From: Telmatactis stephensoni | Taxonomy: Eukaryota; Cnidaria; Anthozoa; Actiniaria; Isophelliidae | DNA length: 64,000 nt | Reading direction: 5' to 3' | Assembly (NCBI GenBank): GCA_029948255.1 | Contig: JALIZF010001726.1 | Coordinates: 62,001 to 126,000, forward strand | Shown here: positions 47,901 through 59,900 of the stretch, one piece after another | Numbering within the stretch: position 1 is the first letter of the stretch | How the letters are laid out: each line of letters begins with the position of its first letter | The notes under the pieces: model-generated | What the model saw: only the letters and a program-made list of their open reading frames with translations | What the model was told of the DNA's origin: nothing | The model's database searches: none | Program-made: the position numbers and the translations under genes

Positions 47901-50900
47901 AACACCCAGATGCAGTCCAACATACCTGAAACACAGACATAGCATCACTACCAGAGGTAGGGAATGGCATAATCATGCGACGACTACGACCAAACCAACT
48001 CCACTGCCACCATGGAAACCATGATGATGCAGCACTGTATGAACGCAAGTCTTGCAAAATCTAAAGAACAAAGAATAGCATTGATTGAATTTCACAGTTT
48101 GTTCTAATGATCATTCCTATAAATCTTTAACTTTCAAATGTAAGAAGCTTGATTTAGGAGTTCACTACTATTTGCACAGGTGATCGAGGCTATTATCTAA
48201 CACCAATATCAGGTCTCCCTACCACATAAGTTTTATAAGTACTTTACCATACTTCATTTTAAGTCCCATAAGAACAAATATTAGTTGTCTCAGGCACCTT
48301 GGCATGACTACAAAGCACAGTTTTCACAGGGCCCAGATTATCATCAGCAAATATGTCTTTAGTTACAGCACAAGTATAAAGGTGGGTATAAAGGTGGGTA
48401 TAAAGGTGGGTATAAAGGTGGGTATAAAGGTGGGTATAAAGGTGGGTATAAAGGTGGGTATAAAGGTGGGTATAAAGGTGGGTATAAAGGTGGGTATAAA
48501 GGTAGGTATAAAGGGTAAGGGGTATAAAGGTGGGTATAAAGGTGGGTATAAAGGTGGGTATAAAGGTGGGTATAAAGGTGGTAGGTAGGTATAAAGGTAG
48601 GTATAAAGGTGGGTATAAAGGTGGGTATAAAGGTAGGTATAAAGGTGGGTATAAAGGTGGGTATAAAGGTAGGTATAAAGGTGGGTATAAAGGTAGGTAT
48701 AAAGGTGGGTATAAAGGTGGGTATAAAGGTGGGTATAAAGGTGGGTATAAAGGTGGGTATAAAGGTGGGTATAAAGGTGGGTATAAAGGTGGGTATAAAG
48801 GTGGGTATAAAGGTGGGTATAAAGGTGGGTATAAAGGTGGGTATAAAGGTAGGTATAAAGGTAGGTATAAAGGTGGGTATAAAGGTGGGTATAAAGGTGG
48901 GTATAAAGGTGGGTATAAAGGTGGGTATAAAGGTAGGTATAAAGGTAGGTATAAAGGTGGGTATAAAGGTGGGTATAAAGGTAGGTATAAAGGTGGGTAT
49001 AAAGGTGGGTATAAAGGTAGGTATAAAGGTGGGTATAAAGGTAGGTATAAAGGTGGGTATAAAGGTGGGTATAAAGGTAGGTATAAAGGTAGGTATAAAG
49101 GTAGGTATAAAGGTGGGTATAAAGGTAGGTATAAAGGTGGGTATAAAGGTAGGTATAAAGGTGGGTATAAAGGTGGGTATAAAGGTAGGTATAAAGGTAG
49201 GTATAAAGGTAGGTATAAAGGTGGGTATAAAGGTGGGTATAAAGGTAGGTATAAAGGTAGGTATAAAGGTAGGTATAAAGGTAGGTATAAAGGTGGGTAT
49301 AAAGGTAGGTATAAAGGTGGGTATAAAGGTAGGTATAAAGGTGGGTATAAAGGTGGGTATAAAGGTAGGTATAAAGGTAGGTATAAAGGTAGGTATAAAG
49401 GTGGGTATAAAGGTAGGTATAAAGGTGGGTATAAAGGTAGGTATAAAGGTAGGTATAAAGGTGGGTATAAAGGTGGGTATAAAGGTAGGTATAAAGGTGG
49501 GTATAAAGGTGGGTATAAAGGTGGGTATAAAGGTGGGTATAAAGGTAGGTATAAAGGTGGTATAAAGGTGGGTATAAAGGTGGGTATAAAGGTAGGTATA
49601 AAGGTGGGTATAAAGGTGGGTATAAAGGTAGGTATAAAGGTGGGTATAAAGGTGGGTATAAAGGTAGGTATAAAGGTGGGTATAAAGGTAGGTATAAAGG
49701 TGGGTATAAAGGTGGGTATAAAGGTGGGTATAAAGGTAGGTATAAAGGTGGGTATAAAGGTGGGTATAAAGGTAGGTATAAAGGTGGGTATAAAGGTGGG
49801 TATAAAGGTAGGTATAAAGGTGGGTATAAAGGTAGGTATAAAGGTAGGTATAAAGGTAGGTATAAAGGTAGGTATAAAGGTGGGTATAAAGGTGGGTATA
49901 AAGGTAGGTATAAAGGTAGGTATAAAGGTGGGTATAAAGGTGGGTATAAAGGTGGGTATAAAGGTGGGTATAAAGGTGGGTATAAAGGTAGGTATAAAGG
50001 TAGGTATAAAGGTGGGTATAAAGGTGGGTATAAAGGTGGGTATAAAGGTGGGTATAAAGGTGGGTATAAAGGTGGGTATAAAGGTAGGTATAAAGGTAGG
50101 TATAAAGGTGGGTATAAAGGTGGGTATAAAGGTGGGTATAAAGGTGGGTATAAAGGTAGGTATAAAGGTAGGTATAAAGGTAGGTATAAAGGTGGGTATA
50201 AAGGTGGGTATAAAGGTGGGTATAAAGGTGGGTATAAAGGTGGGTATAAAGGTAGGTATAAAGGTAGGTATAAAGGTGGGTATAAAGGTGGGTATAAAGG
50301 TGGGTATAAAGGTGGGTATAAAGGTGGGTATAAAGGTAGGTATAAAGGTAGGTATAAAGGTGGGTATAAAGGTGGGTATAAAGGTGGGTATAAAGGTGGG
50401 TATAAAGGTGGGTATAAAGGTGGGTATAAAGGTAGGTATAAAGGTGGGTATAAAGGTGGGTATAAAGGTGGGTATAAAGGTAGGTATAAAGGTAGGTATA
50501 AAGGTGGGTATAAAGGTAGGTATAAAGGTAGGTATAAAGGTAGGTATAAAGGTAGGTATAAAGGTAGGTATAAAGGTGGGTATAAAGGTGGGTATAAAGG
50601 TAGGTATAAAGGTAGGTATAAAGGTGGGTATAAAGGTGGGTATAAAGGTAGGTATAAAGGTAGGTATAAAGGTGGGTATAAAGGTAGGTATAAAGGTGGG
50701 TATAAAGGTGGGTATAAAGGTAGGTATAAAGGTGGGTATAAAGGTGGGTATAAAGGTAGGTATAAAGGTGGGTATAAAGGTGGGTATAAAGGTGGGTATA
50801 AAGGTGGGTATAAAGGTGGGTATAAAGGTGGGTATAAAGGTGGGTATAAAGGTAGGTATAAAGGTAGGTATAAAGGTAGGTATAAAGGTGGGTATAAAGG

Positions 50901-53900
50901 TAGGTATAAAGGTGGGTATAAAGGTGGGTATAAAGGTGGGTATAAAGGTAGGTATAAAGGTAGGTATAAAGGTAGGTATAAAGGTGGGTATAAAGGTGGG
51001 TATAAAGGTGGGTATAAAGGTGGGTATAAAGGTAGGTATAAAGGTAGGTATAAAGGTGGGTATAAAGGTAGGTATAAAGGTAGGTATAAAGGTGGGTATA
51101 AAGGTAGGTATAAAGGTAGGTATAAAGGTAGGTATAAAGGTGGGTATAAAGGTAGGTATAAAGGCGGATATAAAGGCGGGTATAAAAGTGGGTATAAAGG
51201 CGGGTTACTTTTGTGATCATCAAATTGGAATAATATAAGGGAATAATATAAGAGCATAATTATATTCTGGGGTTAACCTAGTCGGGACCTAGAGTCTGTT
51301 TGTTAGCTCCTCATTAAGCTTTTTTTTTTCTTTCATCATATTCATATTTATAGTTAGCTTAATAGAAGCCTCTAAATCAACCAATCAATCAATCAGTCAA
51401 TCTATCAATTGATCAATCAATATATTCATTCATATATCCTGGACATGATCTTACCCCATCACGATTTAAATCATTATCTTTCTTCATGAGTAGAACACTT
51501 TTATCCACGACCAGGAAAGCAACCTGAGAACCAGGTGTTGCCTTAGCAACCAAATTGATTTGGTCTCCAGGGCCAGTTGAAGCACGACTGTACTTTACAG
51601 AGACCTTGAGATGACAAATAGGCTCATATTGATAAGAAAATACAGGAAAATGGGAGAAAAAAGAAGGGAATTATACATGAAAGTAATAAAAGGAGAGGAG
51701 AGGGGAAGAGAGGAGAAGAGAAGAATTGGAATACAAGAAAACTTTATTCAAGTTTACCTCATTGTCAAAGGGATTTTCAACAGTAACTGATATACTGTCT
51801 ACTACTACTTCACCATCCTGACGTATGGTATACACAATGACTTGTGACGTTGGTGCCATCATGGTTGTTGACATCAAACTAAATGTGAATTCTTTTGCAT
51901 TATTTGCATTTTGGCTCTTCATTTCTGTTATCTTGCCTCGAGCCATGATCTATAATGAATGAAAGACACAAAGGGAGTACACTATTGTTCAGTTGATAAA
52001 ACTCAGATTACTTTTGTCTTCAAGATACACAATGCTTGATCAACACATTGTCTTATTCAGTGAAATGATTTTGATTTTAGTCAAACAACTCTCCAAGGAA
52101 CTTAGTTTCAAAAACCCTGGAGGATGCTAACTCTTTTGGACAGATGGTGAAACTTAATTTGTAAGCTAGAGAACTACACAATAGTCTGACTTACCATATA
52201 GGTGTAAGATGAAACAGGAAAAATGCTGATTACTTTACAATCAATCTTCTCGCCAGACTAAATAACAATATTAGAACAAATCAGTGCAATTCATGATAAT
52301 GCTCATTAACTACCTACTGACCCCTTACCAACCACTTCCTGACACCTTAGCAACCACTTCCTGACACCTTAGCAACCACTTCCTGACACCTTACCAACCA
52401 CTTCCTGACACTTTACCAACCACTTTCTGACACCTTACCAACCACTTCCTGACACCTTACCAACCACTTACTGACACCTTACCAACCACTTGCTGACACC
52501 TTACTAACCACTTCCTGACACCTTACTAACCACTTACTGACACCTTACCAACCACTTCCTGACACCTTACCAACCATTTACTGACACCTTACCAACCACT
52601 TACTGACACCTTACCAACCACTTACTGACACCTTACTAACCACTTACTGACACCTTACCAACCACTTACTGACACCTTACCAACCACTTGCTGACACCTT
52701 ACTAACCACTTGCTGACACCTTACTAACCACTTGCTGACACCTTACCAACCACTTACTGACACCTTACCAACCATTTACTGACACCTTACCAACCACTTC
52801 CTGACACCTTACCAACCACTTACTGACACCTTACCAACCACTTACTGACACCTTACCAACCACTTGCTGACACCTTACTAACCACTTGCTGACACCTTAC
52901 TAACCACTTCCTGACACCTTACCAACCACTTACTGACACCTTACCAACCATTTACTGACACCTTACCAACCACTTACTGACACCTTACCAACCACTTACT
53001 GACACCTTACCAACCACTTACTGACACCTTACCAACCACTTCCTGACACCTTACCAACCACTTACTGACACCTTACCAACCACTTATTGACACCTTACCA
53101 ACCACTTACTGACACCTTACCAACCACTTCCTGACATGTAGTGACCAACCACTAAATGACACCTTACTAATCTTAGGGCACATGTATACCTTTACAGATG
53201 GAGTGGTTGTTGACAACTGAATAAAAGAGGAACTTGGTGAATTAAATTCATAAGCTGTGAAATATGCCCTTTCTTTGTATTTTGCATCTACTCGATATTC
53301 AGCCTAAAAGATAATGTGAAACATATATATTAGTTCAATCTTGAATGTAAGATTATTTGAGCTAAACTATCTTGGTGTGCAATAAAGTATCCATTTTTAT
53401 CATGATGGTTCCATTATTTTTGTCACCATAACAACAGTTACCAAAGTTACCTGCATGTTGACTATAGACACATTTACTGCAGGTATTTTCTGTCTGATGA
53501 CAATAATGCCCTTGTCTGAAGGTGTATAGTCTTCAACAGTCTCAGGTCCTGTCCATTGATACTTGGTTTTAACTGTTACTTTAATTTTTTTCAGTTTGTC
53601 TTGATCATTATAAGGCTCGCCATTAGGTTGTATTACTTTTATCTAAAAGCAAGAAAAGGTTTATAGAATAATAGAGTATATGACTGTGAAAACAGCATGG
53701 CTATGGTACAGAATAGAGTATATGACTGTGAAAACAGCATGGCTATGGTACAGAATAGAGTACATGACTGTGAAAACAGCATGGCTATGGTACAGAATAG
53801 AGTATATGACTGTGAAAACAGCATGGCTATGGCACAGAATAGAGTATATGACTGTGAAAACAGCATGGCTATGGCACAGAATAGAGTATATGACTGTGAA

Positions 53901-56900
53901 AACAGCATGGTTATGGCACAGAATAGAGTACATGACTGTGAATACAGCACGGCTATGACACAGAATAGAGTATAAGACAATGAAAACAGCATGGCTACAG
54001 CACAGAATAGAGTATATGACAGTGAAAACAGCATGGCTATGGCACAGAATAGAGTATATGACAGTGAAAACAGCATGGCTACAGCACAGAATAGTTAACA
54101 GCTGGAATTTCAATTCTTTTATAGACAACATGGCACTGCACAGCTGAACCAAAAACTGAGGAATATTCTGCTACGACAGTCTAAAGACCTTACAAAATGA
54201 GTACTTATATTACACCACAAGTTATTTTTTCTTGTGCCCATTTGTTTCCATTCATTCCTTATTTCATAGGGTATTTTTTTCTATCCATCTTTCTAAAATC
54301 ATACAGCTGATGCAGTCCATACTCATCTATGAAGTTCTCTCAAAGAAGACAAGTGACTAAATAAAGTGTTACAGCAATAATTGTTTGACAATTTAGAGGC
54401 ATTTTAGACCATTTCCAATTTCCCTACCAACAGCAATTTTTATGTCAGTAAATACCCTTAAGATGATTGTTACTTTTAGAAAAGTATAAAGACTTCACTT
54501 ACCATAGTTACAAACTCTAAACCAAGTTTATAGTTTTTTGGATTAAATGATGGGAATTCCAGTTTCACATCAGAAGAGTAAAACTTAACATTTGATTGAC
54601 CACTGTATTGTTTTCCCGTTAGTTCTTCTGTGACAGTAGCATTAACAGTTAAGGAGAACCATCCTTTGTACATATATCTGCTGTCCTTGTAGCCCCAGGA
54701 TTTAAAGGTTGTCTTAAAACATTCCATAATGTCATCGGCAGAGAGTTGAAGGGACAATGAACCATCAATCTAGATTGTACACAAAAATATGCATTATTTG
54801 AATAATTAAGGTAATATTATAGCATAAGACATACTCATTGATAACATATTGTTAGTAATAATTTGTTACCAATCTATATTTGCCAGTTTAATTTATATTT
54901 TCTAGTAGATCTGGCCAGTTTATAGCTATGATATCAACTTTGTCTGCCTGTCTGCACATAACAGTCCGTGAAAAAACAAGAAATACATTAATGGAAAAGG
55001 TGTGAGTGAACAAAGCCAATGCCAGTCATTTCGATCCAGGTAAATTTGATCCACCATCTAAACAATCAATCCATATGGCAGGTCAATTCCATCCTCATTT
55101 ATATTGAATACAAAAATCATATATTTAAGTGTAAGAAAGAATAATATAAATACTTAAGATTTCACAACTTTTTGGACAATATCTTACATGAAACTGACCT
55201 TGAATAACATATAACTGTGAACTAATCTTTTGCTAGTAAATAAAAGTTAAAAGCACATATAGCGATGAAGTATAGTCTACCTTCTTCTCCTTATTATCTT
55301 TAATGCAATCATGTGGTTTCCGCCCATAACGGTTAAAAAATGCAATGACTTTAACTTTTCCTTTGACACCTTTACCATAAGTGTATCTGTAAGACAATAG
55401 TACAATATTCAATCAACACAATTCCTTAACTGTAGTCTTCATCATATAGATGGTATGGTTTGAATTTATTATAATTGGTTCAATTTTTATTTTCCTTTGT
55501 TTTATACTAATTATCATACATTACCATACATAAAAGCAAAGGAAAATAAAGTTGAACCAAGGATAAAATTGAACCATGAATGAATGAATGAATGAATGAA
55601 TGAATGAATGAACTTTATTTAAACACGGTGTCAAATCACTAACTTTACAAGTGCTCTCCCTTTGAGCCGTGTAAAAAATTGCTAAGGAAAATAAATACTA
55701 ATTTGCTAATCTACTTATACTTAAATAAAAAACGATTTCCAAGATTAAAAATATATATAAAAATACATGTCTAATGGTTACTGAAGATTATTGTTGAAGG
55801 AACTTAAAGTGGTGGCCTGTTTTGCTTTAGTAGGGAGACTGTTCCATAAGCAAGCTCCTCGATATACAAAGCTCTTTTTGAGCGCTTCAGTTTGAGGCCT
55901 TGGAATGAAAAGATTGTCATTAACGCCTCTTAAGTTGTGAGAATGTACCGTATTAATTCGAGTAAAATTTTCGTAAAGATATTCCGGTACATCATTATTA
56001 GTTGTTTTAAACATGAGCTTTTTAAATTGTTGAGAACGTCTCTCTTCTAAAGTCAGCCAGTTTAGATTATGGAGAATCTGAGTAGATCGAACACTGTAGT
56101 CAGCCCCAGTAATTATACGGGCTGCTCTGTTTTGTAGTTTTTGGAGGTCTGTAGCGAGACCCTTACCAAAATTACCCCAAACAGCACTACAGTAATCTAG
56201 ATATGGTAAGATCAACGATTTGTAAATTGTGATCAGCACCTGTTGGGGAAGAATTGGTTTGAGTCGTCTTAGAGCACCAAGCGTTTTTGATATTTTAGCT
56301 GAAATCTCCGAAACATGTGTTTCCCAGGTGAGTCGTTCATCCAAATGCACACCTAGGCACTTATAGGTCATTACACGCTCAATAGCCGTCCCGTCAAGAC
56401 TAATATCGGGCTCAGCGGGTAATGTTGAAACTTTCTGTCTTGTGCCTATAAACATGCATTTAGTTTTCATGACATTGAGGCTCAGTTTATTACTGTCTAG
56501 CCATTTTTTCAGTTCTACCAAATCATGATTCATAGAGGGAAGCAGATCATCGTGGTCACTAGAGGCATAGGTTAAGTTGGTGTCGTCAGCGTACATAAGA
56601 GCTACTGATAGCAAATTACAATTTGGTAGATCATTAATGTACAATAAAAACATCAAAGGACCCAAAATTGACCCTTGTGGTACACCACACCTTATATTAG
56701 TCGAGCACGATACTACATTATTAACTACTGTACATTGAGATCTACCAATTAGATAATTTCTGAATAAGTTCAGACTCTGACCTCGAAACCCATAACACTC
56801 CATTTTGCTCAAAAGTATTTCATGATCGATGGTATCAAATGCCTTTTTAAGATCGATAAAAAGGATGGCATTCGTTAAACCACTGTCCATGTTTAAATAC

Positions 56901-59900
56901 CAGGTATTAGTAACATCAAGGAGTGCCGTTAGAGTTGAGTGGAGAGGCCGAAAGCCTGATTGGAATTTAGCCAAGATTTTATGCTCCTCTAGGTAGTTGT
57001 ACATTTGATTAAACAAAGCTTTTTCAAAAATTTTAGAAATCACGGGCAGAACAGATATAGGTCTGTAGTTTCCTGGATCAGCTCTAGAGCCTTCCTTATA
57101 GATTGGGGAAACTCTAGCCTTTTTCCAGTCCCTGGGGAAGCACCCTGTTGCAATAACTCGATTAAATATATGCGTTAATGAAGAGGCAACATAAGGTATG
57201 GCTAACTTAATGAGTCGCGTAGGGATGCCATCAAGACCCTCGCTTTTGCCAGATGGAAGTTTTCCAACAAGCTTAATAACCTCTTCAGTAGTCAATTCTT
57301 TCAGTAGAAAAGAAGTTTCTACTCGACACATATATTTATCAAATGTTGTATTAGGGGTGACAATTTTAGACGCCAGATTTGGACCTATATCTGTGAAGTG
57401 ATTATTAAACGCATTGCTGATCTCAAGTTGATTGCTAATCTCTACATTGCCTTTTCTAAGTTTTGTAATTTTAGTTATCTTTTTCTTCCGTGAAAGTATT
57501 GAATTAATACCTCTCCAAGTATCTTTAACATTTCCTTGGTTGTCAGAGAAATACGATTGAAAATACCTAGTTTTGGTGGCTTTGATTTGATGGTTTACTT
57601 GGTTTTTGAGACTTCTATACTCAGCCCATTTATTTTGGTTACTAGTAGTTACGGCAATTCTTTTAACGTGATCCCTTTCCCACATCAATTTCTTGATCTC
57701 TGGAGTTAACCAGGGAGCAGTTGAGTTCCGAACTCTTTTTTTCTTAACCGGTGCATGGAAGTCAATTACTGAGAGCAGAAGTGCTTTCCAAATCTCCCAT
57801 GCCTGAGTAGGATCAGAAATTTCTTCGACCGAAGACCAGTTAATTAAGGCAATATCATTGGTAAAACAATCAGGTTGGAATTTCTTGTATTGCCTACAAT
57901 GAATAACTCTCGGGAGCGATTTAGGGCTTAAGTGTTTTCTTGCCACATAAATTAAACTATGATCACTGATTCCCACATCACTAACACCAGGAGATGAAAA
58001 GTTATTCGGCTCATTAGTGAGGAAAAGATCAGTAAGAGTGGAGGAACTGTCCGTAACTCTAGTAGGTTTATCAATCAATTGAGTATATTGATACAATTGA
58101 CATAGAGCTTTTAAATGCTTCGTGCAATTGTCATTATTGTTTGAAAAGTTACAATTCAAATCGCCAATAATACTAGATTCAATACCCTCGGATTCAATTT
58201 TGCCTAGGATACTTTCAAATCTATCAAATATGTCAACCGTAGAATTTGGGGGTCTATACAAACCATAACATACACCTGCACTCTATGGACATAACTATCT
58301 TCTAAATGGACAACTCACCTAACATGCCTACATGTACCTCTAAAGGACAACCTCCCTAAATGGACACGCACCCCTTAACATCTCCTAAGTGAACACCTCC
58401 CCCATGTGGACACCTCTCCTAAGTGAACACCTCTCCTATGTGGACACCTCTCCTAAGTGGACACCTCTCCTAAGTGGACACCTCTCCTAAATGGACACCT
58501 CTCCTATGTGGACACCTCTCCTATGTGGACACCTCTCCTATGTGGACACCTCTCCTAAGTGAACACCTCTCCTATGTGGACACCTCTCCTAAGTGAACAC
58601 CTCTCCTATGTGGACACCTCTCCTAAGTGAACACCTCTCCTATGTGGACACCTCTCCTAAGTGGACACCTCTCCTAAGTGAACACCTCTCCTAAGTGGAC
58701 ACCTCTCCTATGTGGACACCTCTCCTAAGTGAACACCTCTCCTAAGTGAACACCTCTCCTAAGTGGACACCTCTCCTATGTGGACACCTCTCCTAAGTGA
58801 ACACCTCTCCTATGTGGACACCTCTCCTATGTGGACACCTCTCCTAAGTGAACACCTCTCCTATGTGGACACCTCTCCTATGTGGACACCTCTCCTAAGT
58901 GGACACCTCTCCTAAGTGGACACCTCTCCTATGTGGACACCTCTCCTAAGTGAACACCTCTCCTATGTGGACACCTCTCCTATGTGGACACCTCTCCTAT
59001 GTGGACACCTCTCCTAAGTGGACACCTCTCCTATGTGGACACCTGTCCTAAGTGGACACCTGTCCTAAGTGGACACCTCTCCTAAGTGGACACCTCTCCT
59101 ATGTGGACACCTCTCCTAAGTGGACACCTCTCCTATTTGGATACCTCCCCCATGTGGACACCTCCCCTAAGTGGACACCTCCCCTAAGTGGACACCTCTC
59201 CTAAGTGAACACCTCTAGATCTCCTAAGTGGACACCTCTCCTATTTGGATACCTCCCCCATGTGGACACCTCTCCTAAGTGGACACCTCTCCTAAGTGGA
59301 CACCTCTCCTAAGTGGATACCTCTCCTAAGTGAACACCTCCCCTATGTGGACACCTCTCCTAAGTGGACACCTCTCCTAAGTGGACACCTCTCCTATGTG
59401 GACACCTGTCCTAAGTGGACACCTGTCCTAAGTGGACACCTCTCCTAAGTGGACACCTCCCCTATGTGGACACCTCTCCTAAGTGAACACCTCTCCTAAG
59501 TGGACACCTCCCCTAAGTGGACACCTCCCCTAAGTGGACACCTCTCCTAAGTGAACACCTCTAGATCTCCTAAGTGGACACCTCTCCTATTTGGATACCT
59601 CCCCCATGTGGACACCTCTCCTAAGTGGACACCTCTCCTAAGTGGACACCTCTCCTAAGTGGACACCTCTCCTAACTGAACGCCTCTCCTAAGTGGACAC
59701 CTCTCCTAAGTGGACACCTCTCCTAAGTGGACACCTCTCCTAAGTGGACACCTAAGTGGACACCTCTCCTAAGTGAACACCTCTAGATCTCCTAAGTGGA
59801 CACCTCTCCTATTTGGATACCTCCCCCATGTGGACACCTCCCCTAAGTGGACACCTCCCCTAAGTGGACACCTCTCCTAAGTGAACACCTCTAGATCTCC

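Noticed and set aside
48359..51257. ORFs of 902-964 codons on both strands
   Set aside because: They come only from the 12-bp repeat (a multiple of three), which keeps frames open; the peptides are pure four-residue repeats.
53639..54152. ORFs of 92-163 codons on both strands
   Set aside because: Produced by the 42-bp tandem repeat; the same peptide recurs every 14 residues with no other support.
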